Counted from the first letter of the stretch, positions 7,979-16,485 are shown. The stretch is 56,722 nt of DNA from Devosia sp. (GCA_028290665.1 JAQGJK010000020.1:1-56722); one strand, 5' to 3'. Notes: generated from the letters alone by a model not told the origin. Translations and numbers: made by a program.

Positions 7979-8764
7979 ATGTCCAAACTTCTCGCCGCGC
8001 TGCTGCTGGCGTTCGCCGCCCTCACGCTGCCGGCGCTAGCCGCGCCGCTCGAGATCATCGGCGAAGTCACCTACCGCGATCGGGTCCCCCTGCCGCCACG
8101 CGCCGTGCTGTCGGTAGCGCTGATCGACCTCGAGCACCCCGACACTCCCGCCCGCCTCGTCGCCGAAGCCGCCATTTCGAGCCGTGGCCAAGTGCCGCTG
8201 CAGTTCACCCTGAGCTTTGACAGCGATAGCATCCGGCCTGATCACGCCTACGCGCTGGTCGCCGAAATCCTCAGCGATGGCCGCATCTGGTTCCGCAACG
8301 TTATCCCCTACCGCATTGACCCGCTGCAGCCGCTGCCGCCAGTCGCCATCATGGTCGACCTGCTCGCGGTCTCAGCCAGCCCCGAGCCCGAAACCGCCAC
8401 CCCGCCGGCTCTCCTCGATGTGTCGGCGGACATCTTCGATACCATCTGGGTCGTGACCGACATCGCCGGCTTCACCCTGCCCGGCAGCGCGCGCTCAACC
8501 CTCTCGATCACCGGCGACCGCCGCGCCGGCGGCCTTGGCGGCTGCAACAACTACTTCACCGAAGCGGTATTCGATGGCCACTTGCTGACGTTCGGCGCCA
8601 TCGTCTCGACTCGCCTCATCTGCGATGCAGCCATCATGGCCCAGGAATACGCGGTGTTCGCCGCCCTCGAACAGGTCCGTTTCTACCGCCTCGACGGCCC
8701 CGATTTCATCCTCACCGGCCCAGCCGGCAAACGCCTCCTCCGTCTCACCCGCGCGGGCAACTGA
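7979..8764 (+). CDS. Exported YbaY-like / META domain protein
   Basis: A 261-residue envelope protein. Residues 1-21 are a Sec signal peptide (SKLLAALLLAFAALTLPALAA). Residues about 22-120 form a YbaY/YscW-type beta domain (IIGEVTYRDRVPLPPRAVLSVAL). Residues about 150-258 form a META/HslJ domain (VVTDIAGFTLPGSARSTLSITGD, then GGLGGCNNYFTEA). The same pair of domains occurs together in other proteobacterial exported proteins of unknown function. The start at 7979 is the first that exposes the signal peptide; an upstream in-frame ATG at 7889 would bury it. Confidence 0.8.
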   Translation: MSKLLAALLLAFAALTLPALAAPLEIIGEVTYRDRVPLPPRAVLSVALIDLEHPDTPARLVAEAAISSRGQVPLQFTLSFDSDSIRPDHAYALVAEILSDGRIWFRNVIPYRIDPLQPLPPVAIMVDLLAVSASPEPETATPPALLDVSADIFDTIWVVTDIAGFTLPGSARSTLSITGDRRAGGLGGCNNYFTEAVFDGHLLTFGAIVSTRLICDAAIMAQEYAVFAALEQVRFYRLDGPDFILTGPAGKRLLRLTRAGN

Positions 8765-8825
8765 CGGCCGCGCAGGCCGGCCGTCACAACCCCGCCGGAA
8801 GCTACCGGGGCCAAAAAATAAGGAG

Positions 8826-8992
8826 AACGGGTGCGACAAACCCGCCCCTCCCCCTTGAGGGGAGGAGAGAGCCCGCCGCACCCATACCCCTACCTAGCCA
8901 CCTGATATGTACATAGTTTTGGAAAACAGACGCCACCCCATCGCCTCCCTCCCCCTTGAGGGGAGGGATCGAGGGTAGGGGTAGCCACGGAT
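8826..8992. repeat. Composite inverted repeat element of family A
   Basis: Two stem-loops with CCCTCCCCCTTGAGGGG cores (8845-8865 and 8945-8968) flank about 80 bp. That interior contains CCCATACCCCTACC, which is the inverse of GGGTAGGGGTAGCC at the right end. Similar in layout to the element at 5934-6094. It occupies most of the 333-bp gap before the deaminase gene, and no gene is seen in it. Confidence 0.5.
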
Positions 8993-9097
8993 GCTGGCGA
9001 TGAGAAATGAACTCGGTCTCGCCAGAGCAACCGCTGACCCACCCTTGGCGCCCCCGCCAATCCATGCGACCTATGCCTTCCCAACCCGGAGCCCCTT

Positions 9098-9691
9098 GTG
9101 GACACCCCCGCCCTTGTCGCCCGCCTGCTCGATGTCATCGAACACGACATCACCCCGCTGACCCGCGCCGGCGTCGCTCATGGCAACAAGCTGTTCGGCG
9201 CCGCGATCCTAAAAAAGTCCGATCTGTCGCTGGTCATCGCCGAGACCAATAACGAGATCGAAAACCCGCTCTGGCACGGCGAAATGCACGCCATCAAGAA
9301 GCTATACGAGCGGCCGCGCGACACCCTGCCCGATCCGAAAGACTGCATTTTCCTTGCCACCCACGAGCCCTGTTCGCTCTGCCTTTCGGCGATCACCTGG
9401 GCGGGTTACGACAATTTCTATTTCCTGTTCAGCCATGAGGACAGCCGCGACAGCTTCGCCATCCCGCATGATCTCCGCATCCTCAAGGAAGTTTTCACCC
9501 TCGAACCCGGCGGCTATGCCCGCGACAATGCCTTCTGGCACAGCTTCGCCATTCCCCGCCTGATCGCCAGCTTTGATCGCGGCACCCGCGAATCCCTGCT
9601 CGGTCGCATCGATGACATCACCGCGCTCTACGCCGACCTGTCCGCGGTATATCAGGACAACAAGGGCACCGCCGGTATCCCGCTGGCCTGA
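9098..9691 (+). CDS. Nucleobase/nucleoside deaminase (CDA superfamily)
   Basis: A 197-residue zinc deaminase of the cytidine/deoxycytidylate deaminase fold. The zinc site is WHGEMHA (His ligand and proton-shuttle Glu, about residues 60-66) and HEPCSLCLSA (two Cys ligands, about residues 90-99). The start is GTG at 9098 with GGAG upstream. Substrate cannot be told from the motifs. Given the purine cluster 1.2 kb upstream, a purine base such as guanine (feeding xanthine dehydrogenase) is possible, but this is inference only. The unusual C-terminal 60 residues (from about GGYARDNAFWHSF) are not part of the minimal fold. Confidence 0.75.
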   Translation: MDTPALVARLLDVIEHDITPLTRAGVAHGNKLFGAAILKKSDLSLVIAETNNEIENPLWHGEMHAIKKLYERPRDTLPDPKDCIFLATHEPCSLCLSAITWAGYDNFYFLFSHEDSRDSFAIPHDLRILKEVFTLEPGGYARDNAFWHSFAIPRLIASFDRGTRESLLGRIDDITALYADLSAVYQDNKGTAGIPLA

Positions 9692-9854
9692 CGGCGCCGC
9701 CCTTTGCTCAGATTGTGCTCCAACTACCACACGCTGACTAAAGCGGTTTTCCGCCTGAACTGCTGCTTGGCCTTGAAACGTTACTTCCCTGAACTTCGCA
9801 TCGCCCCCATCGGCACGATTTTCGCGGGGGCACACGGCCCAACCTCAACCGTTC

Positions 9855-10181
9855 ATGCTGTTGGCCTATGTCCATGGCGGCATCACCGGCGGCCAAGTGA
9901 GCTACAGCTTCGATTCCAACACCCCGGCCACCTTCGCCTCGACTGGCGGCACGGATTTCGCTGTCGGCTATCAGGTCGGTGCCGGTCTTGAAACCAAGGT
10001 CAGCGAGAACATCTCGCTCGGCTTCGAGTATGGCTATACCAACCTCGGCGAGGGCGATTTCAACACCCGCCTCACGAGCGGCCTCTTCGTCGTCGCCAAC
10101 CCCGACGGCACCGACGCCAGGGGCTCGGACCGCTCGATGGACTTCCACACCATCAAGGGCACGCTGAAATTCCACTTCTAG
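9855..10181 (+). pseudogene. Remnant of an Omp25-like outer-membrane beta-barrel gene
   Basis: The frame encodes the last strands of a porin-family eight-stranded barrel: YVHGGITGG, then FAVGYQVGAGLETKVSENISLGFEYGYTNLGEGDF and a terminal KGTLKFHF ending in Phe, the usual BAM signal. There is no signal peptide or N-terminal half. The frame continues open upstream of 9855 to about 9780 but reads as non-barrel sequence. Either the 5' part was deleted or replaced, or a short non-functional ORF survives. A strong terminator follows. Confidence 0.65.
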
Positions 10182-10200
10182 GCGGCTAAATTCCCTCGAC

Positions 10201-10232
10201 AACAGGGCCGCAGCACCGCTGCGGCCCTGTTT
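10201..10232 (+). terminator. Rho-independent terminator
   Basis: AACAGGGCCGCAGC (10201-10214) pairs perfectly with GCTGCGGCCCTGTT (10218-10231) across a 3-nt loop, followed by T residues. It ends the barrel remnant, whose original 3' signals are evidently intact. Confidence 0.85.
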
Positions 10233-10368
10233 CATTTGCACTGTCATCGCTCATTGCACTGCCGCTTAGACAACAGAAAAGCCTTGCCGTGGCCCAGCAA
10301 GTAGCGTTGGACAGATGGCGAGGGCAGAGCAACGGCCAGAATTCGCGCTTCGCTCAATGGAGGCTGGC

Positions 10369-12810
10369 ATGGCTTTTACCACGGTTTACTCCCTCGAAAC
10401 TGTGCTGACGCGTATTTTCCCTGCCGCTGATCCCGCCGAGAATTCCGATATCGTGGCCTTGGCCGATGGCGGCTTTGCCACCGTGGCGAACGTACCGGGA
10501 GGGGTTTCCGTCCCTGTCGTTTACAACGCAGCCGGCGTCCTGCAGCCCCAGATCATCTCTGCTTTTGCTCCAGATGCCAAGATCGCCCAGCTGACCGACG
10601 GCACCATTGCCGTCGTCGGGACTCACAGCGGCGGCGGCGTCGATTTCGTGCGCTTTACGCCTGCCGGCATCGTCGGAGCACCTTCCGCCCTGTTGCCGTT
10701 TGCAGGTGACTCCAACCCTGACATCGCCTCCACTGCCGTCGGCGACAACCTTAGCTTCGTCGTTGCCTCGCAGCGGGCGATGGGTGGCGCTGACCACAAC
10801 ATCAATATCTACCTGTATAACAGCAACACTGGCGGCCCTAGCCAATTCACTGTCGATGCCTCGTCGGCCAACGACCAGAACGCTGTCGTTGCCGGTCTTG
10901 CCGACGGTGGCTTCGCCGTCGCCTGGGAGCGCAGTGCCAGCAACGGCAATAGCTCGGCTTGGTACGCGGTTTATAACGCGGATGGCACCACCCGGCGACC
11001 GCCAACCGTGTTCCTGCCATTCGGCACGATCAATCGACATCTCAGCATCGCCGCCGTGCCATCAGGCGGCTTCGTGATCGCGTTCGAAACCAATTCGGTC
11101 ACCGACGGAGCCACCGACATCCAAGTGGTAAGCCTGACCTCGTCCGGCCATCTTATCGACGGCGATGTTTTCGGCACGGCGCCTACCAACGATCACGACT
11201 CAGCGATCACTACGCTGTCGAACGGCATGGTCCTTACCACCTTCACCACCGACATTTTCGACGGCGGCGAGTTCCGCGACAGTAACATCTTCGCATCGCT
11301 GACCAATCCTGCGACCGGCATGACCGTATCGGATCGCACCGTTCCGATGGCGGTCGACAGTTCCAGCGACATCAACTCGCAATCGTCCGTCGCAGCACTT
11401 CAGATGGCGCGGGCCGTCGTCAGCTACACCAACGAGACGACGGGTGACGTCACTCAGAAAATTCTGCAGCTCGTCCGCACCGTTACCGGCGATATCAGCG
11501 ACGACAGTTTTACCGGCGACGAAGCCATCGACGTGGTGGCCGGCCTCGGCGGCGATGACGATCTCGCCGGCGGCGACAATAACGACAGGCTCAGCGGCGG
11601 CGACGGCAATGACCTGCTGCGCGGTGGCAACGGCAACGATGTCCTGAAGGGCGGCAATGGTAGCGACTTCCTCATTGGTGGAGCCGGCAACGATACTCTC
11701 AGCGGCCTCGCCGGGGTCGACACCATGCTGGGCGGGATTGGCAACGATGTCTATGAAGTCGACGATGTGCATGACGTCGTCAGCGAGACCTCGACCGTAC
11801 CGACCGAAATCGATACTGTTCTCAGTTCAGTGACCTTCGTTATCGGCGCCAATATCGAGAATTTCCGACTGACCGGCAGCGCCGGCATTTTTGCCACCGG
11901 AAACGGCCTTGCCAACACCATCATCGGCAACGCCGCTGTCAACGCCATCGATGGTGGCGCCGGCAACGACATCCTCGATGGTGGCCTCGGGCTCGATCGG
12001 CTGTATGGCGGTCTCGGCGACGATATTTTCGTCCTCGTCGACGCTTTCGACAAAGTCTCGGATTCCGGCGGCATCGACACCATCACCTCGACGATCACCC
12101 GCAGTCTCGTTGGCTATGCCGCTATCGAGAACTTGACGCTGCTCGGCAATACCGTGCTCGACGGGACTGGCAACGCCTTGGCCAATACACTCATCGGAAA
12201 CGGCATCAGGAATGTGCTCGACGGCCTCGGCGGCGCCGACCGGATGATCGGCTATGGCGGCAACGACACCTATATCGTCGACAATATCGGCGACCTGATC
12301 GTCGAGGCTGTCGGTGCCGGACAGGATACCGTCAACAGCAGCGTGAGCTTCACGCTTGCCGCCAATGTGGAAGTGCTTGTGCTGAAAGGCGCTTCCAGTA
12401 CCGCCGGCGCAGGCAATGCTGGTTCCAACCACATTTCCGGTAATTCCGGCAATAACCTCATCAACGGCTTGCTTGGCTCCGATGTGCTTCAGGGCGGGGC
12501 CGGTAAGGACAGTTTTGAATTCTCGACGGCGCTTTCCGCCACCAACGTCGACAGAATTCTTGATTTCGTCGCGGCCGACGACACTATTCGGCTCGATGAC
12601 GCAGTGTTTTCCGCACTGTCGACCGGAGCGCTCTCTTCTACCGCGTATTGCTTCGGAACGGCCGCTGCCGATGCCAACAGTCGCATCATCTTCAATACCA
12701 GCAGCAGATCGCTTTACTACGACGCCGACGGCACCGGGGCGATAGAAGCTCGACAATTTGCCATCGTTGACACCGGCACGCTGACTGCTGCCGATTTCCT
12801 GGTTTTCTGA
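10369..12810 (+). CDS. RTX calcium-binding protein with N-terminal propeller-like repeats (type I secretion substrate)
   Basis: An 813-residue acidic protein without a Sec signal. Residues about 20-370 contain seven degenerate 45-55-residue repeats with the theme (I/V)AxLxDGGFxVxW, consistent with a seven-bladed beta-propeller. Residues about 390-460 hold Ca2+-binding nonapeptides (GGDGNDLLR, GGNGNDVLK, GGAGNDTLS). Residues 460-725 carry YxVDxxxDxVxE/GTGNxLANTIxGN repeats, and the C-terminal ~90 residues resemble serralysin-type RTX C-termini (DRILDFVAADDTIRLDD). ATG 10369 is chosen because GGAGG lies 5 bp upstream; in-frame ATGs at 10315 and 10357 lack this. No ABC/MFP secretion genes are nearby. 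Confidence 0.85.
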   Translation: MAFTTVYSLETVLTRIFPAADPAENSDIVALADGGFATVANVPGGVSVPVVYNAAGVLQPQIISAFAPDAKIAQLTDGTIAVVGTHSGGGVDFVRFTPAGIVGAPSALLPFAGDSNPDIASTAVGDNLSFVVASQRAMGGADHNINIYLYNSNTGGPSQFTVDASSANDQNAVVAGLADGGFAVAWERSASNGNSSAWYAVYNADGTTRRPPTVFLPFGTINRHLSIAAVPSGGFVIAFETNSVTDGATDIQVVSLTSSGHLIDGDVFGTAPTNDHDSAITTLSNGMVLTTFTTDIFDGGEFRDSNIFASLTNPATGMTVSDRTVPMAVDSSSDINSQSSVAALQMARAVVSYTNETTGDVTQKILQLVRTVTGDISDDSFTGDEAIDVVAGLGGDDDLAGGDNNDRLSGGDGNDLLRGGNGNDVLKGGNGSDFLIGGAGNDTLSGLAGVDTMLGGIGNDVYEVDDVHDVVSETSTVPTEIDTVLSSVTFVIGANIENFRLTGSAGIFATGNGLANTIIGNAAVNAIDGGAGNDILDGGLGLDRLYGGLGDDIFVLVDAFDKVSDSGGIDTITSTITRSLVGYAAIENLTLLGNTVLDGTGNALANTLIGNGIRNVLDGLGGADRMIGYGGNDTYIVDNIGDLIVEAVGAGQDTVNSSVSFTLAANVEVLVLKGASSTAGAGNAGSNHISGNSGNNLINGLLGSDVLQGGAGKDSFEFSTALSATNVDRILDFVAADDTIRLDDAVFSALSTGALSSTAYCFGTAAADANSRIIFNTSSRSLYYDADGTGAIEARQFAIVDTGTLTAADFLVF

Positions 12811-12957
12811 ACGTCGCAGATAGGGAGTGTCACCGCGGTCCCGCGTCTCCACACTGGCGGCAAGTCCCAGTCTTGCAAGCCGGTCAAAACTCGCCGGTTC
12901 CGCGGCTCCCGGGGTAGGTCGTTTACTTGCCCGTTGCGGAGCCTGTTGCGGCTAACC

Positions 12958-13671
12958 CTAATTCGCTGTGCCGGTGACGTCCGCACGCTCCCGCCCCCGC
13001 AACTCGGCCAAATATTCCCTGAGCAGCGCCACCCGCCGTGGGCGAAAGCTGGTCCCCGGCATGTCGAGCGCCGCGATCCGCTCGAGCCGAAACATGCGGA
13101 ATGCCTCGCGGAGGCTACACCACGCCAGCAACGTCAGGGTCCGGTCGGAGTACATGATGGCCAACGGCAGAATTGTACGTTCGGTGACGGCGCCATGCTG
13201 GTCCGCATAGCGGATAGCCAGGGCCTCCTCCCGCCAGCACGCCTGTCGGACCGCATCGAGGTGAAACGGCGCGGCCGATCGCTGATCTGGCCGATAGACC
13301 TGCGAAATCGCGTGAAACAGAAACTGCTCGCGATCGTCCGGCAGCGTCGCGGCGACCTTTGCCAGCACCGAGATCGCTGCCTTGGCCAGCGCCGGATCGC
13401 CCATGTGCCGGACCTCCGCCAGCCCGAGCGCGATCGCCTCGATTTCGGTTCGGTCGAAAGTCTGCGGTGGCAGCGCATAGTCTTCGACTAACCGATACCC
13501 ATAGCCGCGCTCGCCCTCGATCCGGGCCCCGGCCGCCCGCAGACTGTCGATATCGCGATACAGCGAACGCAGCGATACGGCGGATTCCGCCGCCAATCGG
13601 GCCGCGGTGATCGGGGCCGGCATTACCCGCATCGCCTGCAGCAGTCGAAAAAGTCGATCGGTCCGCGCCAT
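12958..13671 (-). CDS. YafY-type HTH/WYL-domain transcriptional regulator
   Basis: A 237-residue regulator with an N-terminal HTH_11 winged helix (ARTDRLFRLLQAMRVMPAPITAARLAAE, then LRSLYRDIDSLRAAGARIEGERGYGYRL). A WYL-like ligand domain follows (TERTILPLAIMYSDRTLTLLAWCSLREAFRMFRLERI, WYL-core positions partly degenerate) with a WCX-type tail. The ATG at 13671 is preferred over the TTG two codons upstream. It is divergent from a VOC protein, a standard pairing in proteobacteria, and repeats of TGTCAGTT lie between them. Confidence 0.88.
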   Translation of the reverse strand: MARTDRLFRLLQAMRVMPAPITAARLAAESAVSLRSLYRDIDSLRAAGARIEGERGYGYRLVEDYALPPQTFDRTEIEAIALGLAEVRHMGDPALAKAAISVLAKVAATLPDDREQFLFHAISQVYRPDQRSAAPFHLDAVRQACWREEALAIRYADQHGAVTERTILPLAIMYSDRTLTLLAWCSLREAFRMFRLERIAALDMPGTSFRPRRVALLREYLAELRGRERADVTGTAN

Positions 13672-13673
13672 GT

Positions 13674-13724
13674 CCAACTGCCGGAAACTGTCAGTTGGGC
13701 GCCGTTATAACGGCCTTGTCAGTT
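13674..13724. promoter_or_regulatory. Operator repeats between the WYL regulator and VOC genes
   Basis: AACTG-T-CAGTT is a perfect palindrome at 13686-13696. CCAACTG (13674-13680) is inverted at 13692-13698 as CAGTTGG. TGTCAGTT occurs at 13689-13696 and again at 13717-13724, with 28 bp between starts. The cluster fills the 72-bp divergent gap and is the likely binding region of the WYL regulator. Confidence 0.5.
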
Positions 13725-13743
13725 CAAGCCAAGGAGCCCCTGC

Positions 13744-14169
13744 ATGACCCTCAAGACCACCACGCATCTCAATTTTCGCGGCGATGCCCGCGCCGCCCTC
13801 GCTTTTTACCAGTCCGTGTTCGGCGGCGACCAGAGGCTGTTCACCTATCGCGACGCCGGCAATCTCCAGCACCCGGCCGAGGCCGATCAGCTGATGTGGG
13901 GCCAAGTCGTCACCGATGACGGCTTCCGCATCATGGCCTATGACGTGCCTGTCGACCGGTCCTATGCCCCGGGTGAAATCCCGTTCTTCGTTTCGGTGAG
14001 TGCCAGCGCTGCCGATGAAATCACCCGCTATTGGGACAAGCTCGTCCAAGGCGCCACGATCGTCCAGCCCCTCGCCCCCGCCTTCTGGGCACCGCTCTCT
14101 GGCATGCTCAAGGACCGTTTCGGCATCACTTGGGTGCTGGACGTCGAAGTCGCCTACGCCCCGGCCTGA
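13744..14169 (+). CDS. VOC / PhnB-like glyoxalase-fold protein
   Basis: A 141-residue vicinal-oxygen-chelate protein of the PhnB-like subgroup: THLNFRGDARAALAFYQSVFGG, then FRIMAYDVPVD, FVSVSASAADEITRYWDKL and FWAPLSGMLKDRFGITWVLDV. AAGGAGCCCCTGC precedes the ATG. The family includes enzymes and antibiotic-binding proteins, and nothing here indicates a substrate. Expression probably depends on the divergent WYL regulator. Confidence 0.85.
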   Translation: MTLKTTTHLNFRGDARAALAFYQSVFGGDQRLFTYRDAGNLQHPAEADQLMWGQVVTDDGFRIMAYDVPVDRSYAPGEIPFFVSVSASAADEITRYWDKLVQGATIVQPLAPAFWAPLSGMLKDRFGITWVLDVEVAYAPA

Positions 14170-14215
14170 TTAGCCACCCCCGCCGCCTCTAGCCACCCGC
14201 GAGCCTGACCCTCGA

Positions 14216-15151
14216 TCACGCCTGATCCGGATCAAGCACCCGCAACTCTCCCCGATCGGCATTAAGGAGCGTGGGACCGCCCATCAATATGCATCTGGCG
14301 TCCGTGCCATGACCGAGCGGCAGCCCACCAAGCAGCGGGACAGCCAACGGCGTCAGATGCTCCCGCAGCAGATCATTTATGGTCCAGCTGCCGCTAGGCT
14401 TGAAGTCGGTAAACTGCCCAAGCGCGATGCCGGCCACCCCGGAGAAATGCCCGGCTTTCCTAAGCATGTTAAGCTGCCTGTCGACCTGCCCGAGATACAT
14501 GCCCACTGCCTCCAGCAGCAGGATGCAGCCATCCAGTTTCGGTAGCGCCCAACCCGCCGCGGTCGCGACCATGTCCAGATTACCGCCGACCAGCGGGCCG
14601 CACGCGGTGCCGGTCGTCGTCAGGCCGAACGTCCCCTCGTCTTCCCGAGCCGCTAATACACTCGACCGGCTTCCCAGCAGGATGTCCTTGAGCGAAGCCG
14701 TTCCCGATGATGCCGCCGTATCTCGGTCGTTGCCCTGCATTGCGCCATGCACAGCTCCACCAACTCCATTGGCCCATAGAGCCATCTGCAAGATGGTGAT
14801 GTCGCTGAAGCCGACGACGAATTTCGGGTCCATCCGGGCCGCGGCGAAGTCCAGTTGGTCGGCAATCCGGTACGAGCCCTTGCCACCCGTTGTAGCAAAG
14901 ATGGCCCGCACTTCCGGATCGCGCAACGCGCCGTTGAAATCGGCGAGCCGCTGCGCATCGGTGCCTGCCAGATAGTTCAGTTTGCCAAAGGCGTGCTCGC
15001 CAAAATCGACCTGGAACCCCCAGCCCCTGATGAGTTCGGCCGCCGATTCAATCTCGCCGCGGTCACAGGCGCTGGCCGGCGACACGAATCGAATCTTGTC
15101 GCCAGGACGCAAGGCAGCGGGGAAGCCGGTACGTGCAGCGGTGTCTGTCAT
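14216..15151 (-). CDS. Peptidase S66 family (LD-carboxypeptidase-like)
   Basis: A 311-residue protein of the LdcA/MccF family. It starts with the typical LRPGDKIRFVSPAS strand, has IFATTGGKGSYRIADQLDF, the nucleophile region FVVGFSDITILQMAL (Ser), a Glu in CILLLEAVGMYLGQVDRQL, and a His in LLGGLPLGHGTDARCILMGG, giving the Ser-Glu-His triad. Members trim murein tetrapeptides or cleave microcin C-type peptides. It stands alone with no co-directional partner, so either role is open. Confidence 0.86.
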   Translation of the reverse strand: MTDTAARTGFPAALRPGDKIRFVSPASACDRGEIESAAELIRGWGFQVDFGEHAFGKLNYLAGTDAQRLADFNGALRDPEVRAIFATTGGKGSYRIADQLDFAAARMDPKFVVGFSDITILQMALWANGVGGAVHGAMQGNDRDTAASSGTASLKDILLGSRSSVLAAREDEGTFGLTTTGTACGPLVGGNLDMVATAAGWALPKLDGCILLLEAVGMYLGQVDRQLNMLRKAGHFSGVAGIALGQFTDFKPSGSWTINDLLREHLTPLAVPLLGGLPLGHGTDARCILMGGPTLLNADRGELRVLDPDQA

Positions 15152-15389
15152 CTCGATCCTTGGTTGGTGACGAAGGGTAACGCCAGTCGTTCACTGGATC
15201 GTGGCAGTCGTCGAGAAATCGAAAATTATGCACCGGCCATTCGTCTCGCCTCGCAGTTAGGAGGCGAGACGTTCGAGATTATGCGGCACCCACTGCACAG
15301 CACAGCACAGCGCCCTGCGTTGCTGATGATTAAATCCGGTCATGCCTATCGTCCGCACCGTTCTCACCGGGCCCGGTCGACAATGGAGC

Positions 15390-16061
15390 CTACGCCGCTA
15401 CGGCCGCGACATCTTCAAACAGCGTTGCCAGGCGCCGGCCGTGTTCACCCGCTATGCCATGCGCGCGCTGCAGGTTCTGTGCGGCCAGTTCCCTCAGGCT
15501 GGCCATTTCTGGTTTGAAGTCTGCGAGGGTCAGTTCGCTCTCGATCAGTTCCACCTCCAGCCCCAGGACATCTACCAGGATTCGGGTCAGCCAGCCGGTA
15601 GCGTGGTCCCACCCATGTCGAGGCGTGCCGGCGCCATACCCGCCGCCTCTGACGACGATCAGGTACGCTGGGCGACCGGCCAACAATTTAGGGGTGCCCG
15701 GAGCAAAGCGCGGTTCGGTCAGCAGAATATCTACCCAGTTCTTGACGTGCTGCGACACGCCGAAATTATACAGCGGCACGGCGAAGACATAGGCATCGGA
15801 AGTGACGAGTTCGTTCGCCAGTTCAACCGCTACGGCCTGCGCCTGCCGCTGCTCGTCGGACCGCTGCTCGTCTGCTGTGTAACCGGCAAAAGCGCTTGCC
15901 GCCCACACCGTCGGTGGCAGTGGCTCGAGGCCGACATCACGGCGAATGATCGTGCTGTCATCGAGCCTGGCGACCAGCGCTGTCTCAAGCGTGTCGGCGA
16001 GCGCCCGGGAGGTCGATCCGTCCTTACGGATGCTGGCGTCGAGGCGGAAAATCGTTTTCAT
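15390..16061 (-). CDS. FMN-dependent NAD(P)H oxidoreductase, azoreductase-like
   Basis: A 223-residue flavodoxin-fold protein of the AzoR/AcpD family: MKTIFRLDASIRKDGSTSRALADTLE at the phosphate-binding loop, DAYVFAVPLYNFGVSQHVKNWVDILL (the family PMYNFxxPxxLKxWxD pattern) and LIVVRGGGYG. Such enzymes reduce quinones and azo compounds. Start at 16061 is the one giving the canonical N-terminus; an in-frame ATG at 16139 would add 26 residues that overlap the promoter repeats. GTCACTT motifs upstream suggest a quinone-sensing repressor, not found in the window. Confidence 0.87.
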   Translation of the reverse strand: MKTIFRLDASIRKDGSTSRALADTLETALVARLDDSTIIRRDVGLEPLPPTVWAASAFAGYTADEQRSDEQRQAQAVAVELANELVTSDAYVFAVPLYNFGVSQHVKNWVDILLTEPRFAPGTPKLLAGRPAYLIVVRGGGYGAGTPRHGWDHATGWLTRILVDVLGLEVELIESELTLADFKPEMASLRELAAQNLQRAHGIAGEHGRRLATLFEDVAAVAA

Positions 16062-16131
16062 GGCGAGAGGTCCTGCAACTGGTGTTGGGAGGACGAACCG
16101 CTGCCCCTGGGAGACGCCCCGCAGCCGCACG

Positions 16132-16485
16132 TCAGTCACTTTTCGTAACTGACACTACATAAGTGACCGCCCAGACGGCTCGCAAGGCGGCACCAACAGG
16201 TGTCAAAGGCACCTCCACGAAACGGTCGTCACCTGCGCGAAACCAACGTTGGATCGCCTGAGGCTGTTGCGGAATTTCTACACGCCGTACGCCGGGGCAC
16301 CCCAATGTCCCATCGGCCCGAGGCTTGCAGATGCGCTCGGCGGCGACCCCTCCAAACTCGTCCTGCAGAGGCACCAAAATAGGCAACGGCTGACGGATGA
16401 CCGGCCTGACTATTCGGAGACCCCGTCTCGCCTGCATGACTTCAGAAAGGCCGATTTCGCTTATCGTTCGATAAGTGACCGGCAC
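16132..16485 (-). CDS. Possible uncharacterised ORF upstream of the azoreductase-like gene
   Basis: A 117-codon open frame in the 482-bp divergent gap, containing the plausible stretch VEIPQQPQAIQRWFRAGDDRFVEVPLTPVGAALRA. I do not recognise a family. No clear ribosome-binding site precedes it, and GTCACTT motifs lie across both its ends, so it may be a decayed regulator gene or chance. Confidence 0.2.
   Translation of the reverse strand: MPVTYRTISEIGLSEVMQARRGLRIVRPVIRQPLPILVPLQDEFGGVAAERICKPRADGTLGCPGVRRVEIPQQPQAIQRWFRAGDDRFVEVPLTPVGAALRAVWAVTYVVSVTKSD
16135..16168. promoter_or_regulatory. Inverted GTCACTT motifs near the azoreductase-like promoter
   Basis: GTCACTTTTCG (16135-16145) faces ATAAGTGACC (16159-16168), an inverted pair centred about 90 bp upstream of the start codon. 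The same ATAAGTGACCG occurs again at 16471. Confidence 0.45.
16460..16482. promoter_or_regulatory. Distal copy of the GTCACTT motif within a palindrome
   Basis: CTTATCG-TT-CGATAAG (16460-16475) is a perfect inverted repeat that runs into GTGACCGG, repeating the ATAAGTGACCG of 16159-16169 about 312 bp away. It lies about 60 bp before the hypothetical gene at 16544. Confidence 0.4.

Noticed and set aside
9704-9991. Alternative frame upstream of the barrel remnant as a separate gene
   Set aside because: Reads as compositionally odd sequence overlapping the remnant in another frame; no start signals.
11827-12852. 341-codon minus-strand frame opposite the RTX repeats
   Set aside because: Repetitive GGxGxD coding produces open antisense frames; no independent start or promoter was seen.
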